Shown here: in pieces, positions 41,429 through 50,677 of the stretch
Layout of the letters: every line of letters begins with the position of its first letter
Numbering within the stretch: the first letter of the stretch is position 1
NCBI GenBank assembly: GCA_964632495.1
Contig: CAZWDS010000007.1
Location: 1 to 64,000 of the forward strand
Length of the DNA stretch: 64,000 nucleotides
From: CALKXV01 sp964632495
GTDB lineage: Bacteria; Pseudomonadota; Alphaproteobacteria; Rhodobacterales; Rhodobacteraceae
Reading direction: 5' to 3'
The notes under the pieces: model-generated
Seen by the model: the letters and a program-made list of their open reading frames with translations, nothing else
What the model was told of the DNA's origin: nothing
Databases searched by the model: none
Translations under genes and position numbers: made by a program

Positions 41429-42823
41429 ATGACCGAGACCCGCACCGAAACCGACAGCTTTGGCCCGCTTGAGGTCCCCTCCGATCGCTATTGGGGCGCC
41501 CAAACGCAGCGCAGCCTGATGAACTTTCCCATCGGATGGGAAAAACAGCCCGTCGCCATTGTCCGCGCCCTCGGCGTCATCAAACAAGCCTGCGCCGAAG
41601 CCAACAAAGCCGCCGGAGCCTTGGACGCCGAACGCGCCGACGCCATGATCGCGGCCGCCAACGAGGTGGTGACCGGCAAACTGGACGATCACTTCCCGCT
41701 GGTGGTCTGGCAGACAGGCTCCGGCACACAGTCGAACATGAATGCGAACGAGGTGATCTCGAACCGCGCCATCGAAATGCTGAGCGGCACGATCGGGTCC
41801 AAAGAACCAGTCCACCCGAACGATCATTGCAACATGGGGCAATCGTCCAACGATACCTTCCCCACGGCTATGCATGTCGCGACCGCCATGACGGCACGCG
41901 ACGTTCTGTTGCCGGGTCTTCGGAAATTGCACGAAACGCTGGTTGCCAAGGTCGCCGAGTTTGACGGTATCATCAAAATCGGCCGTACTCACACGATGGA
42001 CGCCACGCCTCTGACGTTGGCTCAGGAATTCGGCGGTTATTCGCATCAGGTCGCCAAATCCATCGAGCGTGTCGAAGCATCGCTGGCCGATATCTATGAA
42101 CTGGCGCAAGGCGGCACCGCCGTCGGCACCGGATTGAACACACGCCCCGGTTGGAGCGAAGAAGTTGCGGCGAACATGGCGCGCATCACTGGCCTGCCCT
42201 TCGTGACCGCCCCCAACAAATTCGAAGCCCTTGCCGCCCATGATGCCATGGTCGCCATGTCGGGCGCTTTAAAAGCCACGGCCGCGTCGCTATTCAAGAT
42301 CGCCAACGACATCCGGCTTCTGGGCTCGGGCCCCCGCTGCGGACTTTACGAATTGCTGCTGCCCGAGAACGAGCCCGGGTCGTCCATCATGCCCGGCAAG
42401 GTCAATCCGACGCAGTGTGAGGCGATGACCCAAGTCGCGGCCCATGTTATCGGCAACGACGCCGCTGTCGGGTTCGCTGGTTCGCAGGGTCACTTTGAAC
42501 TGAACGTCTACAAACCGATGATGGCCTATAACGTCTTGCAATCCATGCAGCTTTTGGGTGATGCGGCCTCTGCCTTCACCGACAATTGCGTGGCCGGCAT
42601 CCGCGCCAATGAAACCCGCATTGACCAGTTGATGCGCGAAAGCCTGATGCTGGTCACGGCCCTTGCCCCGACCATCGGCTATGACAACGCCACCACGGTC
42701 GCCAAAACAGCCCACAAGAACGGCACCACCCTAAAGGAAGAAGCCATCGCCCTTGGCTTCGTCGATGCCGAAACTTTCGACCAGGTCGTCCGTCCCGAAA
42801 AAATGATCGGCCCGAAGGCGTGA
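41429..42823 (+). CDS. fumC: fumarate hydratase, class II
   Basis: 464 residues from the ATG at 41429 (AAGGA ahead). Signature motifs of the fumarase/aspartase family: GSGTQSNMNANEV, the catalytic His region IKIGRTHTMDATPLTLAQEF and the flexible loop GSSIMPGKVNPTQCEAM with its catalytic Ser. The family is shared with aspartase and argininosuccinate lyase, but the overall match is to iron-independent FumC. It interconverts fumarate and malate in the TCA cycle. The stop overlaps the GTG start of a DUF4169 gene. Confidence 0.97.
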   Translation: MTETRTETDSFGPLEVPSDRYWGAQTQRSLMNFPIGWEKQPVAIVRALGVIKQACAEANKAAGALDAERADAMIAAANEVVTGKLDDHFPLVVWQTGSGTQSNMNANEVISNRAIEMLSGTIGSKEPVHPNDHCNMGQSSNDTFPTAMHVATAMTARDVLLPGLRKLHETLVAKVAEFDGIIKIGRTHTMDATPLTLAQEFGGYSHQVAKSIERVEASLADIYELAQGGTAVGTGLNTRPGWSEEVAANMARITGLPFVTAPNKFEALAAHDAMVAMSGALKATAASLFKIANDIRLLGSGPRCGLYELLLPENEPGSSIMPGKVNPTQCEAMTQVAAHVIGNDAAVGFAGSQGHFELNVYKPMMAYNVLQSMQLLGDAASAFTDNCVAGIRANETRIDQLMRESLMLVTALAPTIGYDNATTVAKTAHKNGTTLKEEAIALGFVDAETFDQVVRPEKMIGPKA

Positions 42824-42993
42824 GCATCGTCAATCTGAACAAGGCGCGAAAATCGCGTGCTAAGGACGAGGCCCGCAAAGCGGCAGACGCCAATGCGGTG
42901 AAGTTTGGGCGGACCAAAGCCGCGAAATCCGGCGATGCCGCCGAAACCGTGAAAACGGCGCAGACCCTTGATGGCGCAAAACGCGAGCCCTGA
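42820..42993 (+). CDS. DUF4169 family small protein
   Basis: 57 residues from GTG 42820, overlapping the fumC stop by four bases. It begins VSIVNLNKARKSRAKDEARK and continues ANAVKFGRTKAAKSGDA, the VNLN-ARK and KFGRTK pattern of DUF4169. It is very rich in Ala, Lys and Arg and probably a single helix. Function unknown. It is followed with a one-base overlap by a ribbon-helix-helix gene, so the three form an operon. Confidence 0.8.
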   Translation: MSIVNLNKARKSRAKDEARKAADANAVKFGRTKAAKSGDAAETVKTAQTLDGAKREP

Positions 42994-43214
42994 TGGGACG
43001 GCCTGTCAAACACTCCTTGACGCTGCAACGCCATCGCACCAGCGTCACGCTGGAGGACGAGTTTTGGCAAGCGTTCCGCGCCATTGCCAAGCAGAACGGG
43101 CGCGGCCTGAACGATCTTGCCGCCGAAATCGACGCCGCGCGCGATACGGACACGGGACTGGCTTCGGCTATTCGCGTGTTTGTCTTGGACCACTATCGAG
43201 ACAACCAAAAGTGA
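42993..43214 (+). CDS. ribbon-helix-helix domain protein
   Basis: 73 residues starting at ATG 42993, which overlaps the previous stop (TGATG). It has a beta-strand start VKHSLTLQRHRTSVTLEDEF followed by two helices (WQAFRAIAKQNGRGLNDLAA and SAIRVFVLDHYRDN). This is the RHH_4 family, found conserved behind fumC in this bacterial group. The fold normally binds DNA as a dimer. Whether it autoregulates the fumC operon is not known. Confidence 0.82.
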   Translation: MGRPVKHSLTLQRHRTSVTLEDEFWQAFRAIAKQNGRGLNDLAAEIDAARDTDTGLASAIRVFVLDHYRDNQK

Positions 43215-43227
43215 TGGAAATGACCGG

Positions 43228-44550
43228 TTAGCGGGCCGCAACGCGCAACCTGATCCCGTCGCGCGACCGCACTGTCAGATGTGCCACAGGCACCGGTTCG
43301 TCCAAAACCTCAAAGCGAAACCTAGCCATCACACAGGCCAAAAGAACTGCCGCTTCTGCCATGGCAAATCCGGCCCCCGGACACACGCGCGCGCCTGTGG
43401 AAAATGGCAACCAAGCCTCTTTCGGAGCGGGCTGCCCTGCCGCCCAACGACCTGGATCGAAATCGTCCGCATCGGTCCAGTGGTCTACATGACGTCCCAA
43501 ATGCCACGGTGAAATCACAATCTGTGCCCCGGGTTTAACATCCCGCTTGCGAAAATTCTCCGGCAACGCCGTTTCGCGCACGAACATCGGCACAGGCGGA
43601 TACAGCCGCAGGGTTTCGCGCAGAACGTTGCGCGTCACACGCATCTTGGACAGCCCTGAAAAAGCGGGAACGTCCAAAAAGGCTGCAGCTTCATCAGACA
43701 CTTGCCCGCCCCAGTCGGGTGCAGCCGCCAAACACCACAATGCCCACCCCAAAAGAGCGGCGCTTGTCTCATGCCCGGCCAGAAAGAAAATTGCGACCTG
43801 ATCTACCATCTCGCCCTTGGAAAAGCACTCGCCAGTCTCTGGATCAGGTGTTGTCATGATCTTGGTGGCCAGATCGTCGGGCGCATTGCCGTTCGAGATG
43901 TCCACCTGACGCGCCGCAACCAGTCCTTCGATCAATGCGCGAAGCGCTTCAGCGGCCTCGCGCGCCGCACGACTTTGGCGCACTGGCAGCCACGGAATCA
44001 AAGACGCAATGGTCGCAACAGGTTGTTCGCGCTGAAACGTCCGGAACGCTTGATAGGTTGCTTGCGCCACGTCATCCTCGATCGGGAGCGAGAACAGCGT
44101 GCGAAAAATCACGTCCGCCGTGGCATGGCTGGCCCATGCTTCGACATCAAGTTTACCGGCCTTGATCCGATTTGCCGCCGCTTCGCCCGCCGCCAACATG
44201 GCGTCAAAACTGCTCGACAGCCTGCCCCCTTCAAAGGCCGGATCGATAATGCGGCGTTGGTGCTGCCATTCGGCTCCGTTGGTGACAAAGACCGAGCGTC
44301 CTAACAATGGGGCCAACCCCTTTGTCACGCGGTTAGACTTGGGGAAATCCGCGGGCCGTTGGTTCAAAACCTCGCGCACCAAGGCTGGCTCGTTCACCAG
44401 AAATGAGCGGAAAAACGGTGTGCGAAACTCGGCCATTTTGGCGCGGTACAATCGTTCGGGCTGGGCCGACAGAATATCTTCGCGAAACATGCGCCAATAG
44501 CGCCAAAGCGACACACGCTCGGACCTTGCCCCCGGTTTCGGCGGTCTCAT
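43228..44550 (-). CDS. cytochrome P450
   Basis: 440 residues. P450 hallmarks are complete: I-helix AGHETSAAL (258-266) with the oxygen-binding Thr replaced by the pair ETS, the K-helix ExxR at E312-R315 (RETLRLYPPV), and the haem loop FSTGARVCPGAGFAMAEA with the thiolate ligand Cys390. No membrane anchor is visible, as in bacterial class I enzymes that need a ferredoxin and reductase. The gene overlaps the upstream hydrolase gene by four bases. The substrate is unknown; a fatty-acid or terpenoid-like substrate is typical for relatives. Confidence 0.94.
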   Translation of the reverse strand: MRPPKPGARSERVSLWRYWRMFREDILSAQPERLYRAKMAEFRTPFFRSFLVNEPALVREVLNQRPADFPKSNRVTKGLAPLLGRSVFVTNGAEWQHQRRIIDPAFEGGRLSSSFDAMLAAGEAAANRIKAGKLDVEAWASHATADVIFRTLFSLPIEDDVAQATYQAFRTFQREQPVATIASLIPWLPVRQSRAAREAAEALRALIEGLVAARQVDISNGNAPDDLATKIMTTPDPETGECFSKGEMVDQVAIFFLAGHETSAALLGWALWCLAAAPDWGGQVSDEAAAFLDVPAFSGLSKMRVTRNVLRETLRLYPPVPMFVRETALPENFRKRDVKPGAQIVISPWHLGRHVDHWTDADDFDPGRWAAGQPAPKEAWLPFSTGARVCPGAGFAMAEAAVLLACVMARFRFEVLDEPVPVAHLTVRSRDGIRLRVAAR

Positions 44551-45833
44551 GTCATGGTCGAGGTGAACCGCGACGCGGGCACGTCAATGCGGCTGATCGA
44601 GGACGGTCGACCGTGGAACCGCTGCTGCAGTGTTTGCGGCCCGGCGGTGATCTGAAAGTAATCATAATCCCCCGGCTTGTCGAAAGCGCACAGATACTGG
44701 AAATGTAGACGGAAATAGCGATGCTTTAAGGACTTCAACGTCTCGGACGAGAGCGTTTTGGTAAAAGCCGCCGAAATAATGATCGGCCATTTCTGACCCT
44801 TATCAGGCGCAACACCCGAAACAGAAACCGGATCGGACAAGGCAAAGCAACAGCCATCCCCGGGGGCTGACACATCCAGCCACGTGATGTTCTCGTCTGT
44901 GCACAAAAGACGCAAATCACGGCGCAATCGCTGAGCTTCGGGTAAGAACGACACCATTGGGATCACCTGGCCAAGTGTCAGAAGCCCGAGTGCGGGCCCT
45001 GTGTCCTGAAACCGCTTGCTTCGCAGAATATCTGCGACCAGTGACACCGCCAATTGTGCACCGGATGAATGGCCGACGATCAACACCTCATCCACATCAT
45101 CGCGTAACGCCGCTTCGATCCGATGCCGCCATTCATGAAGCCGCGCGTCAATCTCGTCGGGATAAGCGCCGCGCCTTTTGGCCGTGTAAGCGTAGTCGTG
45201 CATCAGATAATAGGCGTAGGTCTTGTCATCCTGCCCCTTAAACCATCGCAAGGCCGTTACCGTGACGGGTAAGAAGACTATCCAAAACACACTTGTACCC
45301 AAGATCGTGCCCAGCACCGACCCAGAGGGATCGCCAGCGCCAAATAGCCAAGCCACGCCCGAGACCAGCGAGACAACCAGAAATGCCGCTAGACTGCCCA
45401 ATACTGAAGCCCCAAACACAGCCAAACCTAACTGTCCCAAAAGCATCAAAACCGGGTACAAAGCCGCCAGAACCGGGCCTTTTGCAAGCCACGACAACCG
45501 CCTGAACGTGCCGCTGGCGATGTAAATCCAAGCTGTTCGGATCAATGCAAGGTAAGTGCCCGGAATGCCGCCGCGCATCGAGCCTTGAACCAGATCATTC
45601 CACACAAGAACATCGATCTTGGTTTGCACCTGGTCCCCGCCAATTTCAGCGCGCACACGCCAACCAGTCTCGCTCTGTTCGGACTTTTGCGAAATCCGAT
45701 AGCCCGAGATCTCGGCCTGTTTCCGGCTTTCCTTGCGGTAAAGCTCGCGGTAGCGGCGCGGTGGATGGGGGTCGTAGCCAGGGATGTAGAACACCCGGCG
45801 ACGCGCCACATGTGTCTTTCCCCTGTTCAACAT
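44547..45833 (-). CDS. membrane-embedded alpha/beta hydrolase-like protein
   Basis: 428 residues. The N-terminus RRRVFYIPGYDPHPPRRYRE resembles the first strand and oxyanion region of an alpha/beta hydrolase. A block of about three hydrophobic segments (LAALYPVLMLLGQLGLAVFG and following) interrupts the fold. The nucleophile elbow is VLIVGHSSGAQLAVSLV (GHSSG, Ser nucleophile) in the second half. This unusual insertion suggests a hydrolase tied to the membrane and acting on lipids or esters. It overlaps the P450 gene by four bases, so the two proteins are probably made together and may act on the same compound. Confidence 0.72.
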   Translation of the reverse strand: MLNRGKTHVARRRVFYIPGYDPHPPRRYRELYRKESRKQAEISGYRISQKSEQSETGWRVRAEIGGDQVQTKIDVLVWNDLVQGSMRGGIPGTYLALIRTAWIYIASGTFRRLSWLAKGPVLAALYPVLMLLGQLGLAVFGASVLGSLAAFLVVSLVSGVAWLFGAGDPSGSVLGTILGTSVFWIVFLPVTVTALRWFKGQDDKTYAYYLMHDYAYTAKRRGAYPDEIDARLHEWRHRIEAALRDDVDEVLIVGHSSGAQLAVSLVADILRSKRFQDTGPALGLLTLGQVIPMVSFLPEAQRLRRDLRLLCTDENITWLDVSAPGDGCCFALSDPVSVSGVAPDKGQKWPIIISAAFTKTLSSETLKSLKHRYFRLHFQYLCAFDKPGDYDYFQITAGPQTLQQRFHGRPSSISRIDVPASRFTSTMT

Positions 45834-45926
45834 GAAGCAAAGACTAGCGAAAGTGTTTGACGCCGGAAAGAAAATTCAACAGTCGCCCCCGAAATCAAAG
45901 ACTTTGGGAAACAGTTGAACGGTCAC

Positions 45927-46682
45927 TCAGCCAAATGTTTGTAGAACCGGGAAGGTTTCGTTCAGCCACCAGCTAAAGTCAGTGAATTTGCCCGTCAGCA
46001 TCAACAAGCCCACGGTCCATAACAGAAGACCCATGACACGCTCGATCTGCTCCATATGCCGTTTCATCCAGCCCATCAGCCCTTTCAGGCGCGGAAAGAA
46101 CGCCGCGACCAGTAAGAACGGGATACCAAGACCAGCAGCATAAAACGCCAGTAACGTCGTGCCACGCACCACATCGGCTTCGTTTGCTGCAATCGACAGG
46201 ATCGCGCCAAGAATTGGCCCAATGCACGGTGTCCAGCCGAACGCGAAGGCCAGACCCAAAACGTAAGCCCCAAAGGCCGATCCGCCCCTGTCGCCCGCAT
46301 CAATCCGCATTTCGCGATCCATGAAGCCGATCCGGTAGATCCCAAGGAAATGTGCGCCAAAGATCATGATCACCACGCCAGCGGCTGTGACGAACCAATC
46401 CTGATTGGACAAAAAGAACCGCCCGAATGCGCTGGCCGTGAAGCCAAGAAACAAAAAGACCGTCGAAAGACCCAGCACAAAGAACGCCGCAGACCCCAAA
46501 GCCCGCCTGCTGGCAGCCTTTTCGCCGCCCTCCATATCACTGACGGAAACGCCACCCATATAAGCCAGATAAGGTGGCACAATCGGCAGCACACAAGGGC
46601 TGAGGAACGACAAAAGCCCCGCCGCCATGGCAACCAGCATGGCAGGCAGCAGACTCATGTCAAAGATATCAAAGCCAAACAT
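45927..46682 (-). CDS. ccdA: CcdA-type cytochrome c biogenesis / thiol-disulfide transmembrane protein
   Basis: 251 residues from the ATG at 46682 (AAAGGAG ahead; a longer GTG start is rejected). Six membrane segments carry the two conserved half-sites of the DsbD/CcdA family: LSFLSPCVLPIVPPYLAYMG and FAFGWTPCIGPILGAILS, each with one redox Cys. The protein moves electrons from cytoplasmic thioredoxin to periplasmic thiol proteins, for example for cytochrome c maturation. It stands divergent from a TusA-like sulfur carrier, an arrangement that suggests shared sulfur or redox work. Confidence 0.92.
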   Translation of the reverse strand: MFGFDIFDMSLLPAMLVAMAAGLLSFLSPCVLPIVPPYLAYMGGVSVSDMEGGEKAASRRALGSAAFFVLGLSTVFLFLGFTASAFGRFFLSNQDWFVTAAGVVIMIFGAHFLGIYRIGFMDREMRIDAGDRGGSAFGAYVLGLAFAFGWTPCIGPILGAILSIAANEADVVRGTTLLAFYAAGLGIPFLLVAAFFPRLKGLMGWMKRHMEQIERVMGLLLWTVGLLMLTGKFTDFSWWLNETFPVLQTFG

Positions 46683-46796
46683 GGCAGCTCCTTTGCCCCG
46701 AGGGTGCACTTTACGCTAAGAAATGTCTCTCTGCCCAGACACAAGATCGTCAAAAATTCATGGACAATTGTAACCTTACCGCGCTAACCGCGAAGG

Positions 46797-47024
46797 ATGT
46801 CCGAAGATCACTTACTTGATGCACGTGGCCTTTTGTGCCCGTTGCCCGTCCTAAAGGTGCAAAAGCGCATGCGTGCCTTATCGAAAGGCGCGGTTTTGAC
46901 TGTTTTGACCGACGATCCAGCTGCGGCAATTGATGTGCCGCACTATTGCGCAGAATCCGGGAACAAGCTTGTTTCAGCCGAAGATCATGAAACCGGTCAC
47001 CGTTTCCGAGTTCGAAAGGTCTGA
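46797..47024 (+). CDS. TusA/SirA-family sulfur carrier protein
   Basis: 75 residues. The N-terminal motif LDARGLLCPLPVLKVQKRMR contains the CPxP signature; its Cys carries the persulfide. The beta-alpha-beta-alpha-beta fold continues with VLTVLTDDPAAAIDVPHYC. TusA proteins relay sulfur for tRNA thiolation, molybdenum cofactor or sulfur oxidation. The start is not ideal because the purine-rich stretch touches the ATG. The adjacent divergent ccdA-type gene is consistent with a role in thiol traffic. Confidence 0.9.
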   Translation: MSEDHLLDARGLLCPLPVLKVQKRMRALSKGAVLTVLTDDPAAAIDVPHYCAESGNKLVSAEDHETGHRFRVRKV

Positions 47025-47031
47025 TCCGCCC

Positions 47032-48060
47032 GTGCACGTGCTGATTGATATCGTTCATCCTGCCGATGTCCTGTTCTTTCTGCGCCCGATCCGCATGCTG
47101 CAAGCGCGTGGGGATCGCGTTACCGTGGTTTCGCGGCAAAAAGATGTCGCGACCGATCTGCTGGATGGCTTCGGCGTGTCGCATCGGGTGATTTCCAAAC
47201 AGGGTTCGGGCGTTGTTTCTTTGGCCCGGGAATTGTTGCAACGGGACTGGTCGCTTTGGCGCATTGTTCGACGTGATAAACCCGATGTTATGCTGGGATT
47301 TGGCGGTGTGGCGATCTCTCACGTCGGCCGTTTGACCGGTGTGCCATCGGTTGCTTTTTACGACAGCGAAACGGCCACGCTTCAAAACCGCATCACCTTC
47401 CCCTTCGTGACCCAGTTGGTGGTGCCGGAAAGCTATGACGGGCCTGTGCCTGAAAAGCGCACGATGCGCCTGCCCGGCACCAAGGACCTGAGTTATTTTC
47501 ACCCCAATGCCTTCAAGCCCGACCGCGCCCGCGCCTTGGATGCAGGTTTAGATCCCGACGGACCGAATGTTTTTGTCCGGATCGTGAAATGGGGCGCCAA
47601 CCACGATATCGGGAAAAGCGGCTGGTCGGTCGAGATTGCAAACAGGCTGGTCGATACGTTCAAAGAGAAAGCTCGGCTACATGTCTCGGCGGAAGAAGAC
47701 GTTCCGGATGTTTTGAAACCGTTTCTATGGGCAGGCCAGCCGGAAGACGTGCACCATCTTTTGGGACATTCGGATGTCTATCTGGGTGAAAGCGCCACAA
47801 TGGCCTGCGAGGCCGCCACCATGGGCACGCCTGCGATCTATGCCGGGCACGATTTTCTTGGCTATACGCGCGGATTGGAACGCGCCGGATTGTTGCACAA
47901 CGTCATGCCCGAAGACCGCAACACATTGCCGGAACTGGCGAAATCCTTGCTGAACAACCGCGACGCTTTTGATACAGCACGCGCGCACTGGCTAGCCGCT
48001 TGCCCGGATTGGGCGGAAAGCATCGTAGACATCGCAGATCGTTTTGCGACATCCGACTAA
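47032..48060 (+). CDS. DUF354 family protein (glycosyltransferase-like fold)
   Basis: 342 residues from GTG 47032, chosen because DUF354 proteins begin with the strand seen here (VHVLIDIVHPADVLFFLRPI) and AAAGG lies upstream. An ATG at 46987 would overlap tusA by 38 bases. Further family features are DRVTVVSRQKDVATDLLDGF, MLGFGGVAISHVGRLTGVPS and, near the C-terminus, GESATMACEAATMGTPAI. The fold is like GT-B glycosyltransferases such as MurG, but activity has not been assigned to the family in general. It is seven bases downstream of the TusA gene. Confidence 0.8.
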   Translation: MHVLIDIVHPADVLFFLRPIRMLQARGDRVTVVSRQKDVATDLLDGFGVSHRVISKQGSGVVSLARELLQRDWSLWRIVRRDKPDVMLGFGGVAISHVGRLTGVPSVAFYDSETATLQNRITFPFVTQLVVPESYDGPVPEKRTMRLPGTKDLSYFHPNAFKPDRARALDAGLDPDGPNVFVRIVKWGANHDIGKSGWSVEIANRLVDTFKEKARLHVSAEEDVPDVLKPFLWAGQPEDVHHLLGHSDVYLGESATMACEAATMGTPAIYAGHDFLGYTRGLERAGLLHNVMPEDRNTLPELAKSLLNNRDAFDTARAHWLAACPDWAESIVDIADRFATSD

Positions 48061-48072
48061 GGGGAATGCCAA

Positions 48073-48110
48073 CGAAAAAAGCGGACCGGTTTCTCAACCG
48101 ATCCGCTTTC
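48073..48110. terminator. bidirectional terminator between DUF354 gene and rne
   Basis: AAGCGGA-C-CGGTT, loop TCTC, AACCG-A-TCCGCTT forms a 12-bp stem with one mismatch (48079-48108). On the minus strand it is followed by TTTTTTCG, the better terminator for rne; on the plus strand by TCCTT. Confidence 0.85.
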
Positions 48111-48133
48111 CTTAAGCTTCTTTAAATGCGCGG

Positions 48134-50677
48134 CTAGCGGCCCATGGACCACCATCCGCGTTTGCGNNNNNNNNNNNNNNNNNNNNNNNNNNNNNNNNNN
48201 NNNNNNNNNNNNNNNNNNNNNNNNNNNNNNNNNNNNNNNNNNNNNNNNNNNNNNNNNNNNNNNNNNTCGGGCGCAGACTCCGGTTCGGCACTAGGCGCGG
48301 GTGCGCTTTCGCTTTCGGCCACGTCTTCGGCGGCAACCTTTTTCTTACGTGTACGACGACGCTTCGGCTTTTCCTCTTTGGGTGCCTCTTCGGTAACTGC
48401 GTCTTCTGCCAAGGCAACTTCGGCTTCAGCGGGCGCAGCTTCAGTCTCGGTCACCTCCGCAGGAGCCACTTCTTTTTTCTTACGGCTCCGACGGCGGCGT
48501 TTGGGTTTTTCTTCTGTGGCTTCGCCTTCTACAGCATCGGGCGACGCTTCAGCGTCTGCCCCCTCAGCCGCTGGCGCTTCGCCTTCGGACGACTGAGCCT
48601 CTTGCTGATGAGCCTCATCACCTTGCCCTTCGCCTCCGCCTTTACCCCGACGACGACGCCGGCGACGGCGCTTCTTCTTCGGCTGATCTTCACCCTCAAC
48701 GGCCTCGGGCACTTCGGCTGCATCCGCTTCCACAGCGGCCTCTTCAGCCATTTCCTCTTCGATTTCAGCCATCAAAGACGCATCGACCGAAACAACAGGC
48801 GCCGAAACCTCAACCTTGCGGGTTTGGGTCTTGAATTTCTCGACCGAGAAATCAGGCGACACCAGATGCGGGTCAGCCTCAAGCCGCACAGCCATGCCGT
48901 AGCGCGCTTCGATCTGTCCGATATGTTCGCGCTTCATGTTCATCAGGAAGTTGATGATCGACACGGGCGCCTTCACCAACACCTCGCGTGAGCGGCGACG
49001 CACGCCTTCTTCTTCCAACTGCCGCAAAATCGTCAGGCCAACACTGTCTTCGGACCGGATCAAACCGGTGCCATGACAAGACGGACAGGGCTGGGTTGAG
49101 GCCTCAAGCATGCCCGGACGCAACCGCTGACGCGACATTTCCAACAGGCCAAAACCGGAAATCCGGCCCACCTGAATACGTGCACGATCCGTTTTCAAAC
49201 GGTCCTTGAACCGCTTTTCAACCGCCAAGTTGTTCTTGCGCTCTTCCATGTCGATGTAGTCGATCACGATCAGACCGGCCAAGTCACGCAAGCGCAACTG
49301 ACGTGCCACTTCGTCCGAGGCTTCAAGGTTGGTCTTCAACGCTGTATCCTCGATCGAGCCTTCTTTCGTGGCTTTCCCCGAGTTCACGTCAATCGCCACC
49401 AAAGCTTCGGTCACACCGATCACGATGTACCCGCCGGATTTCAGCTGCACCGTTGGATTGAACATGCCCGCCAGATAGCTTTCCACCTGATAGCGTGCAA
49501 AAAGCGGCATGGCTTCGGCATAGTGTTTCACGTTCTTGGCGTGTGACGGCATGATCATTTTCATGAACTCTTTGGCCGTGCGGAACCCGCCCTCGCCTTC
49601 AACCCAAACCTCGTCAATTTCGCGGCTGTACAGATCGCGGATCGAGCGTTTGATCAGGTTGCCTTCTTCGTAGATCTTCGCAGGGGCAATGGATTGCAGC
49701 GTCAACTCGCGGATCTGCTCCCACAAGCGCTGCAAATACTCATAGTCACGCTTGATCTCGGTCTTTGTCCGCTTGGCCCCTGCCGTGCGCACGATCAGAC
49801 CTGCCCCCTCGGGCACCTCGATCTCGCCTGCGATGGCCTTCAACTTTTTGCGGTCAGCGGCATTGGTGATCTTGCGGCTGATCCCACCACCGCGTGCGGT
49901 ATTCGGCATCAAGACGCAGTAGCGACCGGCAAGGCTGAGGTATGTGGTCAACGCAGCACCCTTGTTGCCACGCTCTTCTTTTACAACCTGAACCAGAAGG
50001 ATCTGGCGCACCTTGATCACTTCTTGAATTTTATAGCGCCGCGCACGTTGCTTGCGGGGACGGCGGATCTCTTCGGTCGTGTCATCGTCAGCAATCGCTT
50101 CGATGCTTTCGTCCTTTTCGGACGCATCGACAGGCTTGTCCTCGTCATCACCCTCTTCCACCAATCCAGTGGCAGCCTCGGCGTCAGCATCCAGATCAAC
50201 AACATCCATCGCCGTGATCTCGGCAGGCGCATCAGCATCAGAAGCTTCGCCTACCTGATCTTCACCAGCGTCGGTAGGGGCGCCAACTTCTTTGGTCGCG
50301 GTCTCGTCTTCGCTGACGGCAGCTTCTGCCTTTGGCTTTCTGCGTCGGCGGCGCTTGGGTTTTTCGTCTTCCTCGGCTTCCGCCTGCGCGATTGCCATTT
50401 CTTCGGCGATCAGCGCCTCGCGGTCCGCGACGGGGATCTGATAATAATCAGGATGGATCTCGGAAAACGCCAAAAAGCCATGACGATTCCCGCCATAGTC
50501 GATAAAGGCAGCCTGCAACGAGGGTTCGACCCGCGTGACTTTGGCTAGATAGATATTTCCAGAGAGTTGGCGTTTGTTTTCGGACTCAAAGTCAAATTCT
50601 TCAACTTTGTTACCGTCGACAACCACCACGCGGGTCTCCTCCGCGTGGGTGGCATCGATAAGCATCTTTTTAGACAT
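48134..50677 (-). CDS. rne: ribonuclease E
   Basis: 847 codons as written, including 34 undetermined. The S1 domain starts at MSKKMLIDATHAEETRVVVV and is interrupted by an acidic and basic low-complexity insertion (about residues 90-225), as in other alphaproteobacteria. The catalytic core has VAIDVNSGKATKEGSIE (first metal Asp) and LAGLIVIDYIDMEERKN (second). The Zn-link motif is QPCPSCHGTG. The C-terminal scaffold is made of Arg/Lys blocks (EEKPKRRRRSRKKK and EEKPKRRRTRKKK) between Ala/Glu-rich linkers, and ends GWWSMGR. RNase E drives mRNA decay and rRNA processing, and its tail assembles the degradosome. Confidence 0.95.
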   Translation of the reverse strand: MSKKMLIDATHAEETRVVVVDGNKVEEFDFESENKRQLSGNIYLAKVTRVEPSLQAAFIDYGGNRHGFLAFSEIHPDYYQIPVADREALIAEEMAIAQAEAEEDEKPKRRRRRKPKAEAAVSEDETATKEVGAPTDAGEDQVGEASDADAPAEITAMDVVDLDADAEAATGLVEEGDDEDKPVDASEKDESIEAIADDDTTEEIRRPRKQRARRYKIQEVIKVRQILLVQVVKEERGNKGAALTTYLSLAGRYCVLMPNTARGGGISRKITNAADRKKLKAIAGEIEVPEGAGLIVRTAGAKRTKTEIKRDYEYLQRLWEQIRELTLQSIAPAKIYEEGNLIKRSIRDLYSREIDEVWVEGEGGFRTAKEFMKMIMPSHAKNVKHYAEAMPLFARYQVESYLAGMFNPTVQLKSGGYIVIGVTEALVAIDVNSGKATKEGSIEDTALKTNLEASDEVARQLRLRDLAGLIVIDYIDMEERKNNLAVEKRFKDRLKTDRARIQVGRISGFGLLEMSRQRLRPGMLEASTQPCPSCHGTGLIRSEDSVGLTILRQLEEEGVRRRSREVLVKAPVSIINFLMNMKREHIGQIEARYGMAVRLEADPHLVSPDFSVEKFKTQTRKVEVSAPVVSVDASLMAEIEEEMAEEAAVEADAAEVPEAVEGEDQPKKKRRRRRRRRGKGGGEGQGDEAHQQEAQSSEGEAPAAEGADAEASPDAVEGEATEEKPKRRRRSRKKKEVAPAEVTETEAAPAEAEVALAEDAVTEEAPKEEKPKRRRTRKKKVAAEDVAESESAPAPSAEPESAPXXXXXXXXXXXXXXXXXXXXXXXXXXXXXXXXXXRKRGWWSMGR
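48167..48266. other. assembly gap of 100 N inside rne
   Basis: Exactly 100 N, so the true length is unknown. It falls in the repetitive Arg/Lys and Ala/Glu-rich tail of RNase E, where near-identical repeats probably defeated assembly. The frame happens to stay open across it. Confidence 0.95.

Noticed and set aside
49694..50548. 284-codon open frame opposite rne
   Set aside because: Shadow of the RNase E S1 insertion; composition bias explains its length.
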